10,562 bases of DNA from NCBI GenBank assembly GCA_029289015.1, contig JARFUL010000034.1:1-10562 (forward strand), given 5' to 3'. The position numbers and the translations under genes are program-made. Origin of the DNA: Syntrophobacteria bacterium. GTDB lineage: Bacteria > Desulfobacterota > Syntrophobacteria > JARFUL01. The notes beneath the pieces were generated by a model that had not been told where the DNA came from, searched no databases, and saw nothing but the letters and a program-made list of their open reading frames with translations. Within the stretch, counting starts at the first letter, position 1, and every line of letters starts with the position of its first letter. Shown piece by piece: positions 1-6,939 of this stretch.

Positions 1-288
1 GTGGGCGGCGCGCCGGTGGTCACCTCCGTTGCCCCCGCGGCTGCTCCGGCCCCGGCCCCCGCGGTCGCGGCTGGAGAGACCCCCATCGAGGCCCCCATGC
101 CCGGCATGGTGATCCGCTACGAGGTCGCGGCGGGCGACTCGGTGAGCGCGGGCGACACTGTGATGATTCTCGAGGCCATGAAGATGGAGAACTCCATCAC
201 CACGCCGGTGGACGGCAGCGTAAAATCCATAAACTTCAAGGAGGGCGACTCCGTTGCCAAGGGCGACATCCTCGTTGTCATAGGCTGA
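1..288 (+). CDS. Biotin carboxyl carrier / biotinyl domain of a biotin-dependent (de)carboxylase, 5' partial
   Basis: This is the C-terminal end of a biotin carrier, which moves CO2 between the biotin carboxylase and carboxyltransferase sites of a biotin-dependent enzyme. The reading frame is open from the first base. The GTG there is more likely an internal valine codon than a start, because the 95 visible residues begin inside a linker. Residues about 5-25 are a flexible Ala/Pro-rich linker. Residues about 28-95 form a lipoyl/biotinyl beta-barrel with the EAMKMEN motif, so Lys61 would be biotinylated. The arrangement (swivel linker, barrel, stop) matches the tail of OadA/pyruvate carboxylase subunit B proteins and also stand-alone gamma subunits of acyl-CoA decarboxylases; the visible part cannot separate these. 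The downstream malate dehydrogenase makes an oxaloacetate-handling enzyme attractive, but that is inference. A hairpin follows the stop. Confidence 0.9.
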   Translation: MGGAPVVTSVAPAAAPAPAPAVAAGETPIEAPMPGMVIRYEVAAGDSVSAGDTVMILEAMKMENSITTPVDGSVKSINFKEGDSVAKGDILVVIG

Positions 289-305
289 GGAGCTTCGTAC
301 CAAAA

Positions 306-357
306 CGGCCTCTGTCCCCCGGTGTGAAGCCGCGCTGCGGGCGGAGGCCGATTCTTT
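306..357 (+). terminator. Hairpin with T-rich tail, candidate intrinsic terminator or attenuator
   Basis: Bases 306-317 can pair with 339-350. The outer seven pairs (CGGCCTC with GAGGCCG) are perfect, and the inner five include two G-T wobbles. The stem is followed by ATTCTTT at 351-357, a short imperfect T-tract. It lies 17 nt after the stop of the biotin-carrier gene. It also abuts the ribosome binding site of the next gene (AAGGAAG at 358-364), so it could either end the upstream transcript or act in the leader of the racemase gene. No clear promoter is visible between it and that gene, so complete termination here would leave the racemase without an obvious promoter. Confidence 0.5.
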
Positions 358-370
358 AAGGAAGCCTCTG

Positions 371-1624
371 GTGGAGCTGGAAATACCATACCGGAACGAT
401 ACGCTCAGGTGCGAGCTTCCCGAAGGCTGCTCCATATTTAGGGCCGGGCCCAGGCGCGCCCGCGCAAAGGACGAGAAGAGAGAGATCCTCAGGGCGCTGA
501 AAAGCCCGCTCGGGGGTCCAAGCGCGCCCGAGTTCTTCGCGAGGTTCAAGAAGCCGCTGGTCCTGGTGAACGACGCGACCCGGCCCACCCCCACCGCAAA
601 GATCCTCGAAGTGCTCGGGGAGGAGGTGGACCTCTCCCGCGCCCGGTTCAAGGTGGCCGCGGGAGGCCACGAGCCGCCGGGCGAAGACGGCTACCGTTCC
701 ATCTTCGGCCCGCTGTGGCCCGGGGTGGAGCCCAGGGTTTCCTGCCACAACGCGAGGGACGCGATCAAGCTCAAGAATGTGGGCTATACTGAGCGGTCCA
801 CCGAGGTGCTGGTGAACGTGGACGGGCTGGTGGCCGAGGCCCTCGTGGTCATCGGCTCGGTGGAGCCCCACTACTTCGCGGGGTACACGGGAGGCGCAAA
901 GTCGCTCATACCCGGGATCGCGGGGCTAAAGACCATCGTGATGAACCACGCGCTCGCGATGGACCCGGCCGCGGCCCCCCTGGCCACCGCGGGAAACCCG
1001 CTCAGGGAGGACCTGGAGGACGCGACGGAAATCGCGTTTGGCTACCTCGATCTCTTCTCCATCCAGGCGGTGCCCGACAGGGACCACCGGGCTTTCAAGG
1101 TCTTTGCCGGGGGGCTCAAGGAGTCCTTCGAAGCCGCACTGCCCGTGGCCAGGGAGCTCTTCTCAGTGCCCGTGCCCGAGAGGTTCGACGTGGTGATCTC
1201 CGTGGCCCGCGCGCCCATGGACTCGAACCTCTACCAGTCCCAAAAGCCCATTGAGCACGCGAAGGCCGCGGCAAAGGAAGACGGGGTGATCATTCTCGTG
1301 ATGCGCTGCCCGGACGGCGGGGGCGGGGGCGCGGGGTTTCGGGAGCTTCTGGGCGAAGCCAGGACACGGGAGGAGTGGCGAAATCTCTTGGCCGGGGACT
1401 ACCGGCTGGGCTACCATAGAATAGTCAGGAACATGGCCTTCACCGAGAAGGGCACGCTGCTGGGGATCAGCGAGGTGGAGCCCGAATATCTGGAGAGGCT
1501 CTTTGTTACGCCCGCGGGCTCGCTCCAGGACGCTTTGGACATTGCCTTGTCCAAAAAAGGCAAAAACGCGTCCATCCTCGTGCTTGACGACGCGAGCCTC
1601 ACGGTGCCGCACATCCAAAGATAA
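371..1624 (+). CDS. larA: LarA-family nickel-dependent 2-hydroxyacid racemase homologue (DUF2088)
   Basis: This 417-aa protein is close to the length of lactate racemase LarA, which racemises 2-hydroxyacids through a nickel-pincer nucleotide covalently held by a lysine. The N-terminal domain has the VNDATRPTP motif (residues 66-74, Arg71). His100 (AGGHEPP), His167, Lys177 (EPHYFAGYTGGAKS) and His193 (MNHALA) reproduce the spacing of LarA His108, His174, Lys184 and His200, with 10 residues from His to Lys and 16 from Lys to His. Gln289 and Lys292 keep the spacing of the LarA substrate-side Gln295/Lys298 pair. The protein therefore looks catalytically intact. Substrate cannot be read from sequence: relatives act on lactate, malate, phenyllactate, 2-hydroxyglutarate or sugar acids. 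The mdh gene 40 nt downstream favours malate (inference). The start is GTG, supported by AAGGAAG at 358-364 with 6-nt spacing. The cofactor genes larB, larC and larE are not in the window. The symbol is family-level only. Confidence 0.88.
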   Translation: MELEIPYRNDTLRCELPEGCSIFRAGPRRARAKDEKREILRALKSPLGGPSAPEFFARFKKPLVLVNDATRPTPTAKILEVLGEEVDLSRARFKVAAGGHEPPGEDGYRSIFGPLWPGVEPRVSCHNARDAIKLKNVGYTERSTEVLVNVDGLVAEALVVIGSVEPHYFAGYTGGAKSLIPGIAGLKTIVMNHALAMDPAAAPLATAGNPLREDLEDATEIAFGYLDLFSIQAVPDRDHRAFKVFAGGLKESFEAALPVARELFSVPVPERFDVVISVARAPMDSNLYQSQKPIEHAKAAAKEDGVIILVMRCPDGGGGGAGFRELLGEARTREEWRNLLAGDYRLGYHRIVRNMAFTEKGTLLGISEVEPEYLERLFVTPAGSLQDALDIALSKKGKNASILVLDDASLTVPHIQR

Positions 1625-1626
1625 AC

Positions 1627-1644
1627 GCCGGAGACTGTTCCGGC
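1627..1644 (+). other. Small perfect inverted repeat between racemase and mdh genes
   Basis: GCCGGA (1627-1632) and TCCGGC (1639-1644) form a perfect 6-bp stem around a 6-nt loop. It lies 2 nt after the racemase stop codon and 7 nt before the mdh ribosome binding site. No T-tract follows, so it is not a convincing terminator. It could protect a processed mRNA end or modulate mdh expression, or be chance in GC-rich DNA. Confidence 0.35.
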
Positions 1645-1664
1645 TCTGAAAAGGAGAGGTTCAC

Positions 1665-2606
1665 ATGGCCATAGGCAGAGCCAAGATAACCATAGTGGGC
1701 GCGGGGTTCGTGGGAGCCACGGCCGCGCACTGGGCCGCGGCCAAGGAGCTGGGCGACGTGGTGCTGGTAGATATTATTGAAGGCCTGCCCCAGGGCAAGG
1801 GGCTCGACCTCGCGCAGGCCGGGCCGGTGGAGGACTTCGACGCGAACATCGTGGGCACCAACTCCTACGCGGAGACCGAGGGCTCCGACATCGTGATCAT
1901 CACCGCAGGCATCGCGCGCAAGCCCGGCATGAGCAGGGACGATCTCATAGGCATCAACCTCAAGATCGTGGGCGAGGTCACGGAAAGCGTGGTGAAGCTC
2001 TCCCCGGACGCGTATCTCATCATCGTGTCCAATCCCCTGGACGCGATGACCTACGCCGCGTACAAGAAGTCCGGCTTCCCCCCGAACAGGGTCATGGGCA
2101 TGGCCGGGGTGCTCGACTCCGCGAGGATGGCCACCTTCATAGCGAGGGAGCTCAACGTGTCGGTGGAGAACGTGTCCGCGTTCGTGCTGGGCGGCCACGG
2201 CGACACCATGGTGCCGCTGCCCAGGTTCACCACCGTCGCGGGCATACCCATCACCGAGCTTCTCCCCAAGGAGAGGATCGACGCGATCTGCCAGCGCACC
2301 GCTTCCGGCGGCGCGGAGATAGTGTCGCTTCTCAAGACCGGGTCCGCGTACTACGCGCCCGGCGCGGCCGCGGTGCGGATGGCCGAGGCCATCCTCAAGG
2401 ACAAGAAGATGATCCTGCCGTGCTGCGTTCACCTGTCCGGCCAGTACGGCGTGGACGGCTACTTCGTGGGGGTCCCGGCCAAGCTCGGCGCGTCCGGCGT
2501 GGAAGAGGTGATCGAGATCAGGCTGGACGACGAGGAGAAGGCCGCGTTCGCAAAGTCCGTGGACGCGGTGAAGGAGCTTTCAGCCATCGTGGACCAGAAC
2601 CTCTGA
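1665..2606 (+). CDS. mdh: NAD-dependent malate dehydrogenase
   Basis: This enzyme reversibly oxidises (S)-malate to oxaloacetate with NAD+ in the cytosol. The 313-aa protein has the full length of the bacterial LDH-like MDH family. The Rossmann motif is Gly12-x-Gly14-x-x-Gly17, and Asp36 at the end of beta-2 indicates NAD over NADP. The loop ARKPGMSR has Arg85 where lactate dehydrogenases have the specificity glutamine, which marks malate as substrate; Arg91 is the mobile-loop arginine. SNPLDAMTY (122-130), Asp151/Arg154 in LDSAR, and catalytic His178 in GGHGDTMVP are all present. ATG is preceded by AGGAGAG (1652-1658), 6 nt upstream, a strong site. Only 40 nt separate it from the racemase gene on the same strand, consistent with co-transcription. 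Nothing is missing or truncated. Confidence 0.97.
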   Translation: MAIGRAKITIVGAGFVGATAAHWAAAKELGDVVLVDIIEGLPQGKGLDLAQAGPVEDFDANIVGTNSYAETEGSDIVIITAGIARKPGMSRDDLIGINLKIVGEVTESVVKLSPDAYLIIVSNPLDAMTYAAYKKSGFPPNRVMGMAGVLDSARMATFIARELNVSVENVSAFVLGGHGDTMVPLPRFTTVAGIPITELLPKERIDAICQRTASGGAEIVSLLKTGSAYYAPGAAAVRMAEAILKDKKMILPCCVHLSGQYGVDGYFVGVPAKLGASGVEEVIEIRLDDEEKAAFAKSVDAVKELSAIVDQNL

Positions 2607-2621
2607 TGGCCAAAACCGGGG

Positions 2622-2638
2622 GCGCGGCCCCGCCGCGC
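2622..2638 (+). other. GC-rich hairpin just after mdh
   Basis: GCGCGGC (2622-2628) and GCCGCGC (2632-2638) form a perfect 7-bp stem with a 3-nt CCC loop, starting 15 nt after the mdh stop. Only two T bases follow, so it lacks the U-tract of a standard intrinsic terminator. It may pause transcription or stabilise the mdh 3' end, or be a chance product of local GC content. Confidence 0.3.
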
Positions 2639-2700
2639 TTCCGGGAGGAACAGATCCGTAAACCGCCTCCGAGAGCCGCACCCTGAAGGGGCCTGGCCTT

Positions 2701-3588
2701 ATGCCGCGTCCTTTGGAGAAAACAATCTACGTGGGCACCGCGGGCTGGTCCTACAAGGACTGGGAGGGGACCGTATACCCGCGGGGAGCGCCCAAATCCT
2801 TCGACAGGCTCGCGTTCATCTCCTCCCTCTTCGACCTGGTGGAGGTGAACGTCACCTACTACAGGATAGTGCCGCGGGCCACCGCGGCCTCGTGGCTCGA
2901 GCGCACGGAGCCGTCCTTTCTCTTCTCCATAAAGCTCCACCAGAGCTTCACCCACGCGAGGGAAGGGTCCACCCCCCGCGACGAGCGGGAGATGAAGCTC
3001 CTTCTGGATACGGTGATGGCCGAGGGAAGGCTCGCTGCGCTCCTGGCCCAGTTTCCCCAGTCGTTCCACAACACCGAGGAGAACAGGAGGAAGATCGCCC
3101 GGTTGGCCGAGACCTTCCGGGACTATCCCCTCGCGCTCGAGGTCCGCCACTTCTCCTGGGGAAAGGGGCCTGTGCCGGATTTCTTCAGCTCCCTGGGCGC
3201 GGCCTTGGTAAACATCGACCAGCCGGAGATCCGCGGGCTCCTCGGCCCCTCTTCCCATGTCACCTCGGACTTTGCCTACTTCCGGTTCCACGGGCGAAAT
3301 AAAAATAGTTGGTTCAGCTCAAAGGGAGGGGTGGACGCGCGCTACGACTATCTTTATTCCCAGGAGGAGCTCGTGGAGCTTAAGGACGGGGTAGAGAGCG
3401 CCGCGAAGAGGGCCGAAAGGACCCTGGTGGTCTTCAACAACCATTACAGGGGCAAGGCCGCGGCTGGCGGCCTCATGCTCGCCAGGATGCTGGGCAAGCC
3501 CGCGGCCGCGCGGCCGGACGGCATAAGGGAGCTCTTCCCAGACGAGCCAGACGCGAGCCCCGCGGGCAAAGGCCCAAAGGAGCCCTGA
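2701..3588 (+). CDS. DUF72 / YecE-family TIM-barrel protein of unknown function
   Basis: DUF72 proteins adopt a TIM-barrel fold and have no firmly established activity. This 295-aa copy has the family landmarks in order: GTAGWSYKDWEGTVYP (12-27), VEVNVTYYRI (47-56), LLAQFPQSF (114-122), ALEVRHFSW (145-153), NIDQPE (171-176), YFRFHGRN (193-200) and VFNNHYRGKAAAG (244-256). The acidic and polar residues on these strand ends are typical of a conserved pocket, so it is probably an active enzyme rather than a remnant. The last 15 or so residues are a Pro/Gly/Lys-rich tail. ATG has a modest AAGGGG site at 2686-2691, 9 nt upstream. It lies 94 nt after mdh on the same strand with a hairpin in between, so membership of the mdh operon is possible but unproven, and no functional link is evident. 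Confidence 0.92.
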   Translation: MPRPLEKTIYVGTAGWSYKDWEGTVYPRGAPKSFDRLAFISSLFDLVEVNVTYYRIVPRATAASWLERTEPSFLFSIKLHQSFTHAREGSTPRDEREMKLLLDTVMAEGRLAALLAQFPQSFHNTEENRRKIARLAETFRDYPLALEVRHFSWGKGPVPDFFSSLGAALVNIDQPEIRGLLGPSSHVTSDFAYFRFHGRNKNSWFSSKGGVDARYDYLYSQEELVELKDGVESAAKRAERTLVVFNNHYRGKAAAGGLMLARMLGKPAAARPDGIRELFPDEPDASPAGKGPKEP

Positions 3589-3593
3589 GGCCC

Positions 3594-3619
3594 GCGGCCC
3601 GGTCTCTCCCCGGGGCTGC
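3594..3619 (+). other. Weak hairpin downstream of the DUF72 gene
   Basis: GCGGCCC (3594-3600) can pair with GGGCTGC (3613-3619), with one G-T wobble and a 12-nt loop, 5 nt after the DUF72 stop. No T-run follows. The rest of the 115-nt gap to the next gene holds only a poor promoter-like pair (TTGCGC at 3656, CAGAAT at 3679, 17-nt spacer), which I do not consider supported. Confidence 0.22.
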
Positions 3620-3703
3620 CGAATGTCCAAAAAGCCGCGAGACCTCGATAAACCCTTGCGCGAAACCCCGTTGTAGGCCAGAATTTGTTCCCGGAGCCTG
3701 AGC

Positions 3704-4846
3704 ATGGATAAGGAAAAGCGCGCCCAGAGGAGCTTCAGACTCATTCTTCTCGAGCTTTCGTTGCCCAAGGAGCTCTTTGAGAAGAACATGGCCGCGCGCG
3801 GCGTGGACTCGAAGAGGCTGGGCCGGTTTCTCAAGAGGATGCCGGTGGTGGTCCGCCGCGGCCTGGACGCGAGAGCCGCGAAGAGATACCGGGACGTGTT
3901 CAGCGAAGCGGGCGCGAAGGTCATAATCGACGAGGAGAAGAGGGTCGAAGAGGACGAGATCCTCGTGCTTCCCCCCTTTGAACCGGACATCACCCCCAAG
4001 CCGGACCGCATCCCCGTATGGCTCATAATGGCCGCGCTGGTGGCCGCTCTCTCGCTGGTTTTGTACATATTCTACCCCAAGGACTACCGGTTGAGAGTCA
4101 CGCTGAGCCCCGGTGACAAGGCCTACTACACCTACTCCTCAAAGACCGTGTCAAAGCTATTCAAGCGGCGCACCCGCAATCCGGACGCCACGGTGGTGAT
4201 CACCGCGGACATGAACCTCTACCAGGAGGTAAAACGCGAAAACCAGGGCATCCTGGACCTGGAGGTCCGGCTGGAGCACGTGGACCTGGACCTGGAGGTG
4301 AAGACCCGCTCCCTCATGGACCACTCCCGGGTGGACAAGCGGCTGAGGGAGACGGAGAAGGGCCTTCAGGGGCGCGTGCTGACCTACCGGATCGACCGCC
4401 GGGGCCGGCTGGTTTCAGCCTCGTCGACCGGCCGGTCCGCGGACTACAAAGATCAGGTGGTCCGGCTGATAGAGAGGGCGCTTTTGGGGATCGAGCTGCC
4501 TGAGAAGTCGGTGAACAAGGGGCAGTGGTGGACCTCCCGCTTAGCGGACAACCGCTACTACTTCATGGAGTTCATCCGCGTGGAGCGGCTCAAGGGCAGA
4601 AAGTGCGCGCTCATCGAGGTGGCCACCCGGAAGTCCCCGCTCGCGGAACCGAGAGGAACACCCGATACCGGGAGGGTGAAGAGCGAGGTGCGGGTGAACG
4701 GCCGGGTCTACCTCGACCTGGCCACCGGCAGGGTTGTGCTGATGGACTCGGAGATGACCTCGGTCCAGAAGAAGGTCCCAGTGGGCAAAGAGGGCACCGC
4801 GTTCGTGGTGCTCACCGAGGGCAAAGTCCGCCTCGAGCTCGAGTAG
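3704..4846 (+). CDS. Single-pass membrane protein with N-terminal L7/L12-like domain; function unknown
   Basis: I do not recognise a named family for this 380-aa protein. Residues about 10-77 match the pattern of the ribosomal protein L7/L12 C-terminal domain: a hydrophobic strand (FRLILLEL), then PVVVRRGLD at 47-55, Ala58/Ala59 and FSEAGAKVIID at 66-76, comparable to the L7/L12 block built on ALKEGVS, DDAEALKK and EEAGAEVEV. After an acidic linker (77-102), one transmembrane helix spans about 104-123, followed by a charged PKDYR segment. Residues 125-380 are probably extracytoplasmic, rich in alternating beta-strand patterns with many charged residues. There is no N-terminal signal peptide, and the long cytosolic N-terminus suggests an N-in orientation. 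ATG is preceded by GGAG at 3693-3696, 7 nt upstream. The gene stands alone between DUF72 and the convergent U32 gene. The fold assignment is visual and needs a profile search. Confidence 0.8.
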   Translation: MDKEKRAQRSFRLILLELSLPKELFEKNMAARGVDSKRLGRFLKRMPVVVRRGLDARAAKRYRDVFSEAGAKVIIDEEKRVEEDEILVLPPFEPDITPKPDRIPVWLIMAALVAALSLVLYIFYPKDYRLRVTLSPGDKAYYTYSSKTVSKLFKRRTRNPDATVVITADMNLYQEVKRENQGILDLEVRLEHVDLDLEVKTRSLMDHSRVDKRLRETEKGLQGRVLTYRIDRRGRLVSASSTGRSADYKDQVVRLIERALLGIELPEKSVNKGQWWTSRLADNRYYFMEFIRVERLKGRKCALIEVATRKSPLAEPRGTPDTGRVKSEVRVNGRVYLDLATGRVVLMDSEMTSVQKKVPVGKEGTAFVVLTEGKVRLELE

Positions 4847-4866
4847 CGGGCCTTGTAAACCCCCGC
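4846..4866. terminator. Weak hairpin between convergent genes
   Basis: GCGGG (4846-4850) and CCCGC (4862-4866) can form a 5-bp stem with an 11-nt loop in the 40-nt gap between the membrane-protein gene and the convergent U32 gene. Neither strand has a good T-tract after it. Its position suits a shared terminator, but the structure is marginal. Confidence 0.25.
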
Positions 4867-4886
4867 GAACCTCTCCCCGGGTCCCC

Positions 4887-6932
4887 CTATTCGAGCCCGC
4901 CCGTCAGGTTGAAGATGGAGTATGACTTTGGGGGCTTCATTCTCTTATAGCCCTCAAAGAGCCGCCGCAACTCCCCCCGGGCCGCCCTTTCGTGGCTCAG
5001 GTCTATGATAAAGGAGCGAAGGCCCATTTCCCTTATCTCCCTGAGATGGCCGAAGAGACACAAGGGCCTTTGCTCATAGACCAGGCTCAGCCCCCCTTTG
5101 GCCTCCGCGACGAGCCTCTCGCCCTTCGGGCCGCTCAGCTCGGCCTTTTTGCCGGAAAAGGGTTTGAACCGGGAGACGAGAAGCGGCGGCCTCGCGTAGA
5201 TGGAGACCACCGGCTCCGCGCCCCTGCCTCCCCTCAGCGCGTCCCCCAGCGTGTCGAGGTCGGCCTCGAGGCTGAGGACCTGGGAGTCCATGCCCAGCTC
5301 CAACGCCGCGCACAGCCCGGCCCCGCTCAAAACGTTGAGGGTGTAATCGCCCATGAGCCGCCCGGCGCAGCCCTCAAAAAGCTCGAGGTGGCCGACGTTG
5401 GCCACGAGAAACCTCTCTATGCCCATCTGGGCCAGCTCCCCGATTACCACCGCGTACCCCTTGAGGCTCTCCTCGAATATCACCGGCGGAAGCCCCACCC
5501 CCAGCCTCGGGCCCGCCTTTCTTATGGTCTTGACCCTTCCCGTGAGCCTTCTCAGCTCGCCCAGCCCCCCGCAGAGGAAGACCCCGTCTGCCGGAAGGGC
5601 CAGGGCCTCGCGCAGCGCGTCGACGCGGCCCACCTTGATGTAGAGCCGCTCCTCGCCGGGCTCGCGTCTCCTGGGGCATCCGTCGAGTATGGACCGCCAC
5701 CTCTTGGGCTCCCTCGCGCTCTTTTGCACCTTGATGAGCCGCCGGGCCTCGGCCTCCCACCTGCGGCTCGCGTCGGTCCTAGAGACGAGAAAGAGGTTCG
5801 CGCCGGGCCCAAGCCCCCTGTCCGGCCTGATGTTGACCCTGTCCCCCGCGCGGGCCTCTCCCACCCGCTTTTTCTCCACGGTGATCTCTCTCACCCTGAA
5901 GGCCCTTTGCTCCTTCGGTTTGCCTGTCTCGGGCCTCAGCACGTCGCCCTTTCTGAAGGGCTGGCGAACCTTGATGAGCGCGCGGTCCCCCTTTTGGCCC
6001 GCGACCCTGGCGACCAGCCTGCCGGACGCGCCGCTCAGGTGGGGGATAAGCACCCCGGGGCTCGTTTCGGCCATGAGATGGCCCGTGGAGAGCCTCCTCC
6101 CGGAGAGGCTTCCTAATAGCTCCTTCGCGTCCTTGACCCTGGAAGCGAGCTCGTCTTCCCGCGCGTCGAGCACGGAGCGGTAGGCCGCGACCACCCCGGC
6201 CACGTAGTCGGGCCGCTTCATCCTGCCCTCTATCTTGAGCGCGCGGATCCCCAGCTCTTTGAGCCCGCGCGCGTGCTCTATGAGGCTCAGGTCTGCCGCG
6301 GAGAGGTAGCGGCCCTTGTGCGCGCCCTTCCTGAAGAGCCTCCGGCAGGGCTGGGTGCACAGCCCCCGAAGCCCGGACTTTCCCCCGTAGAAGCTGGACG
6401 CGAGGCACAGCCCCGAGATGGAGAAGCAGAGCGCGCCGTGGACGAAAACCTCCAGGTCCACCCCCTCTATCCGCGCCGCGGCGCCGACCTCCTCGAGGCT
6501 CATCTCCCTGGCCAGGACCACCCGGGTGAACCCCATCTTTTTTAGGGCCGCAACCCCCGCGGAGTTGTGGGCCGCGAAGAGGGTGGAGGAGTGGAGCGGC
6601 AGGCCGGGGAAGTGGCGGCGGGCGAGGTGGTAGACGCCGAGGTCCTGGACGATGAGGCCGTCCACGGGGAGCGCGGCCAGAAAGTCGAGGGCTTCCATCA
6701 CCCGGCCGAGCTCCCGGCCCTTAACCAGGGAGTTGAGCGCGGGGTAGACCTTGACCGAGCGGCTGTGCGCGAACCTCCTGGCAGCTCCGGCCTCGTCCAG
6801 GGTGAACTCCGCGAAGGATCTCCGCGCGCTCAGCCCCTCGAGCCCGAAGTAGACCGCGTCTGCGCCCGAGGCCACCGCGGCCGCGAGGGAGGCCATGTCG
6901 CCCGCAGGTGCCAGGAGTTCTACCTTTGCCAT
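4887..6932 (-). CDS. U32 family protein, RlhA-like (23S rRNA cytidine hydroxylation type)
   Basis: U32 proteins, once called collagenase-like peptidases, include E. coli RlhA (ho5C2501 of 23S rRNA) and TrhP (ho5U34 of tRNA), which use an Fe-S cluster. With start ATG at 6932 this protein has 681 aa, close to RlhA and much longer than TrhP. It begins KVELLAPAGD, and ADAVYFG follows at 24-30. The hallmark EVFVHGALCFSISGLC block (161-176) and GLRGLCTQPCR (187-197) supply Cys169, Cys176, Cys192 and Cys196, consistent with a cluster. KIEGRMKRPDYV (233-244) is the conserved substrate-side segment. Residues about 265-430 fit the central DUF3656-type region, and GDYTLNV plus SIYARPPLLVSR lie in the C-terminal U32-like part. 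An in-frame TTG at 6971 would add 13 residues that do not fit the family. The chosen ATG begins 7 nt after the creatininase stop, has no clear Shine-Dalgarno, and suggests translational coupling. Confidence 0.9.
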   Translation of the reverse strand: MAKVELLAPAGDMASLAAAVASGADAVYFGLEGLSARRSFAEFTLDEAGAARRFAHSRSVKVYPALNSLVKGRELGRVMEALDFLAALPVDGLIVQDLGVYHLARRHFPGLPLHSSTLFAAHNSAGVAALKKMGFTRVVLAREMSLEEVGAAARIEGVDLEVFVHGALCFSISGLCLASSFYGGKSGLRGLCTQPCRRLFRKGAHKGRYLSAADLSLIEHARGLKELGIRALKIEGRMKRPDYVAGVVAAYRSVLDAREDELASRVKDAKELLGSLSGRRLSTGHLMAETSPGVLIPHLSGASGRLVARVAGQKGDRALIKVRQPFRKGDVLRPETGKPKEQRAFRVREITVEKKRVGEARAGDRVNIRPDRGLGPGANLFLVSRTDASRRWEAEARRLIKVQKSAREPKRWRSILDGCPRRREPGEERLYIKVGRVDALREALALPADGVFLCGGLGELRRLTGRVKTIRKAGPRLGVGLPPVIFEESLKGYAVVIGELAQMGIERFLVANVGHLELFEGCAGRLMGDYTLNVLSGAGLCAALELGMDSQVLSLEADLDTLGDALRGGRGAEPVVSIYARPPLLVSRFKPFSGKKAELSGPKGERLVAEAKGGLSLVYEQRPLCLFGHLREIREMGLRSFIIDLSHERAARGELRRLFEGYKRMKPPKSYSIFNLTGGLE

Positions 6933-6939
6933 GGCAGGT

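Noticed and set aside
1599..2432. Minus-strand open frame of 277 codons opposite mdh
   Set aside because: The composition is dominated by His, Gly, Arg and Val with no domain, and mdh on the other strand has every catalytic motif.
2420..2686. Plus-strand 88-codon frame overlapping the 3' end of mdh and the following gap
   Set aside because: It is an Arg/Gly-rich frame-shifted reading of mdh without a ribosome binding site, and it looks like a shadow.
3656..3684. Promoter-like TTGCGC and CAGAAT pair before the membrane-protein gene
   Set aside because: There are only three and four matches to consensus; this quality is expected by chance in a gap of this size.
4992..6116. Long plus-strand open frame of 374 codons opposite the U32 gene
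   Set aside because: It is rich in Pro, Arg, Gly and Ala with no recognisable motif and lies wholly antisense to a well-supported gene; GC-rich DNA commonly leaves such frames open.
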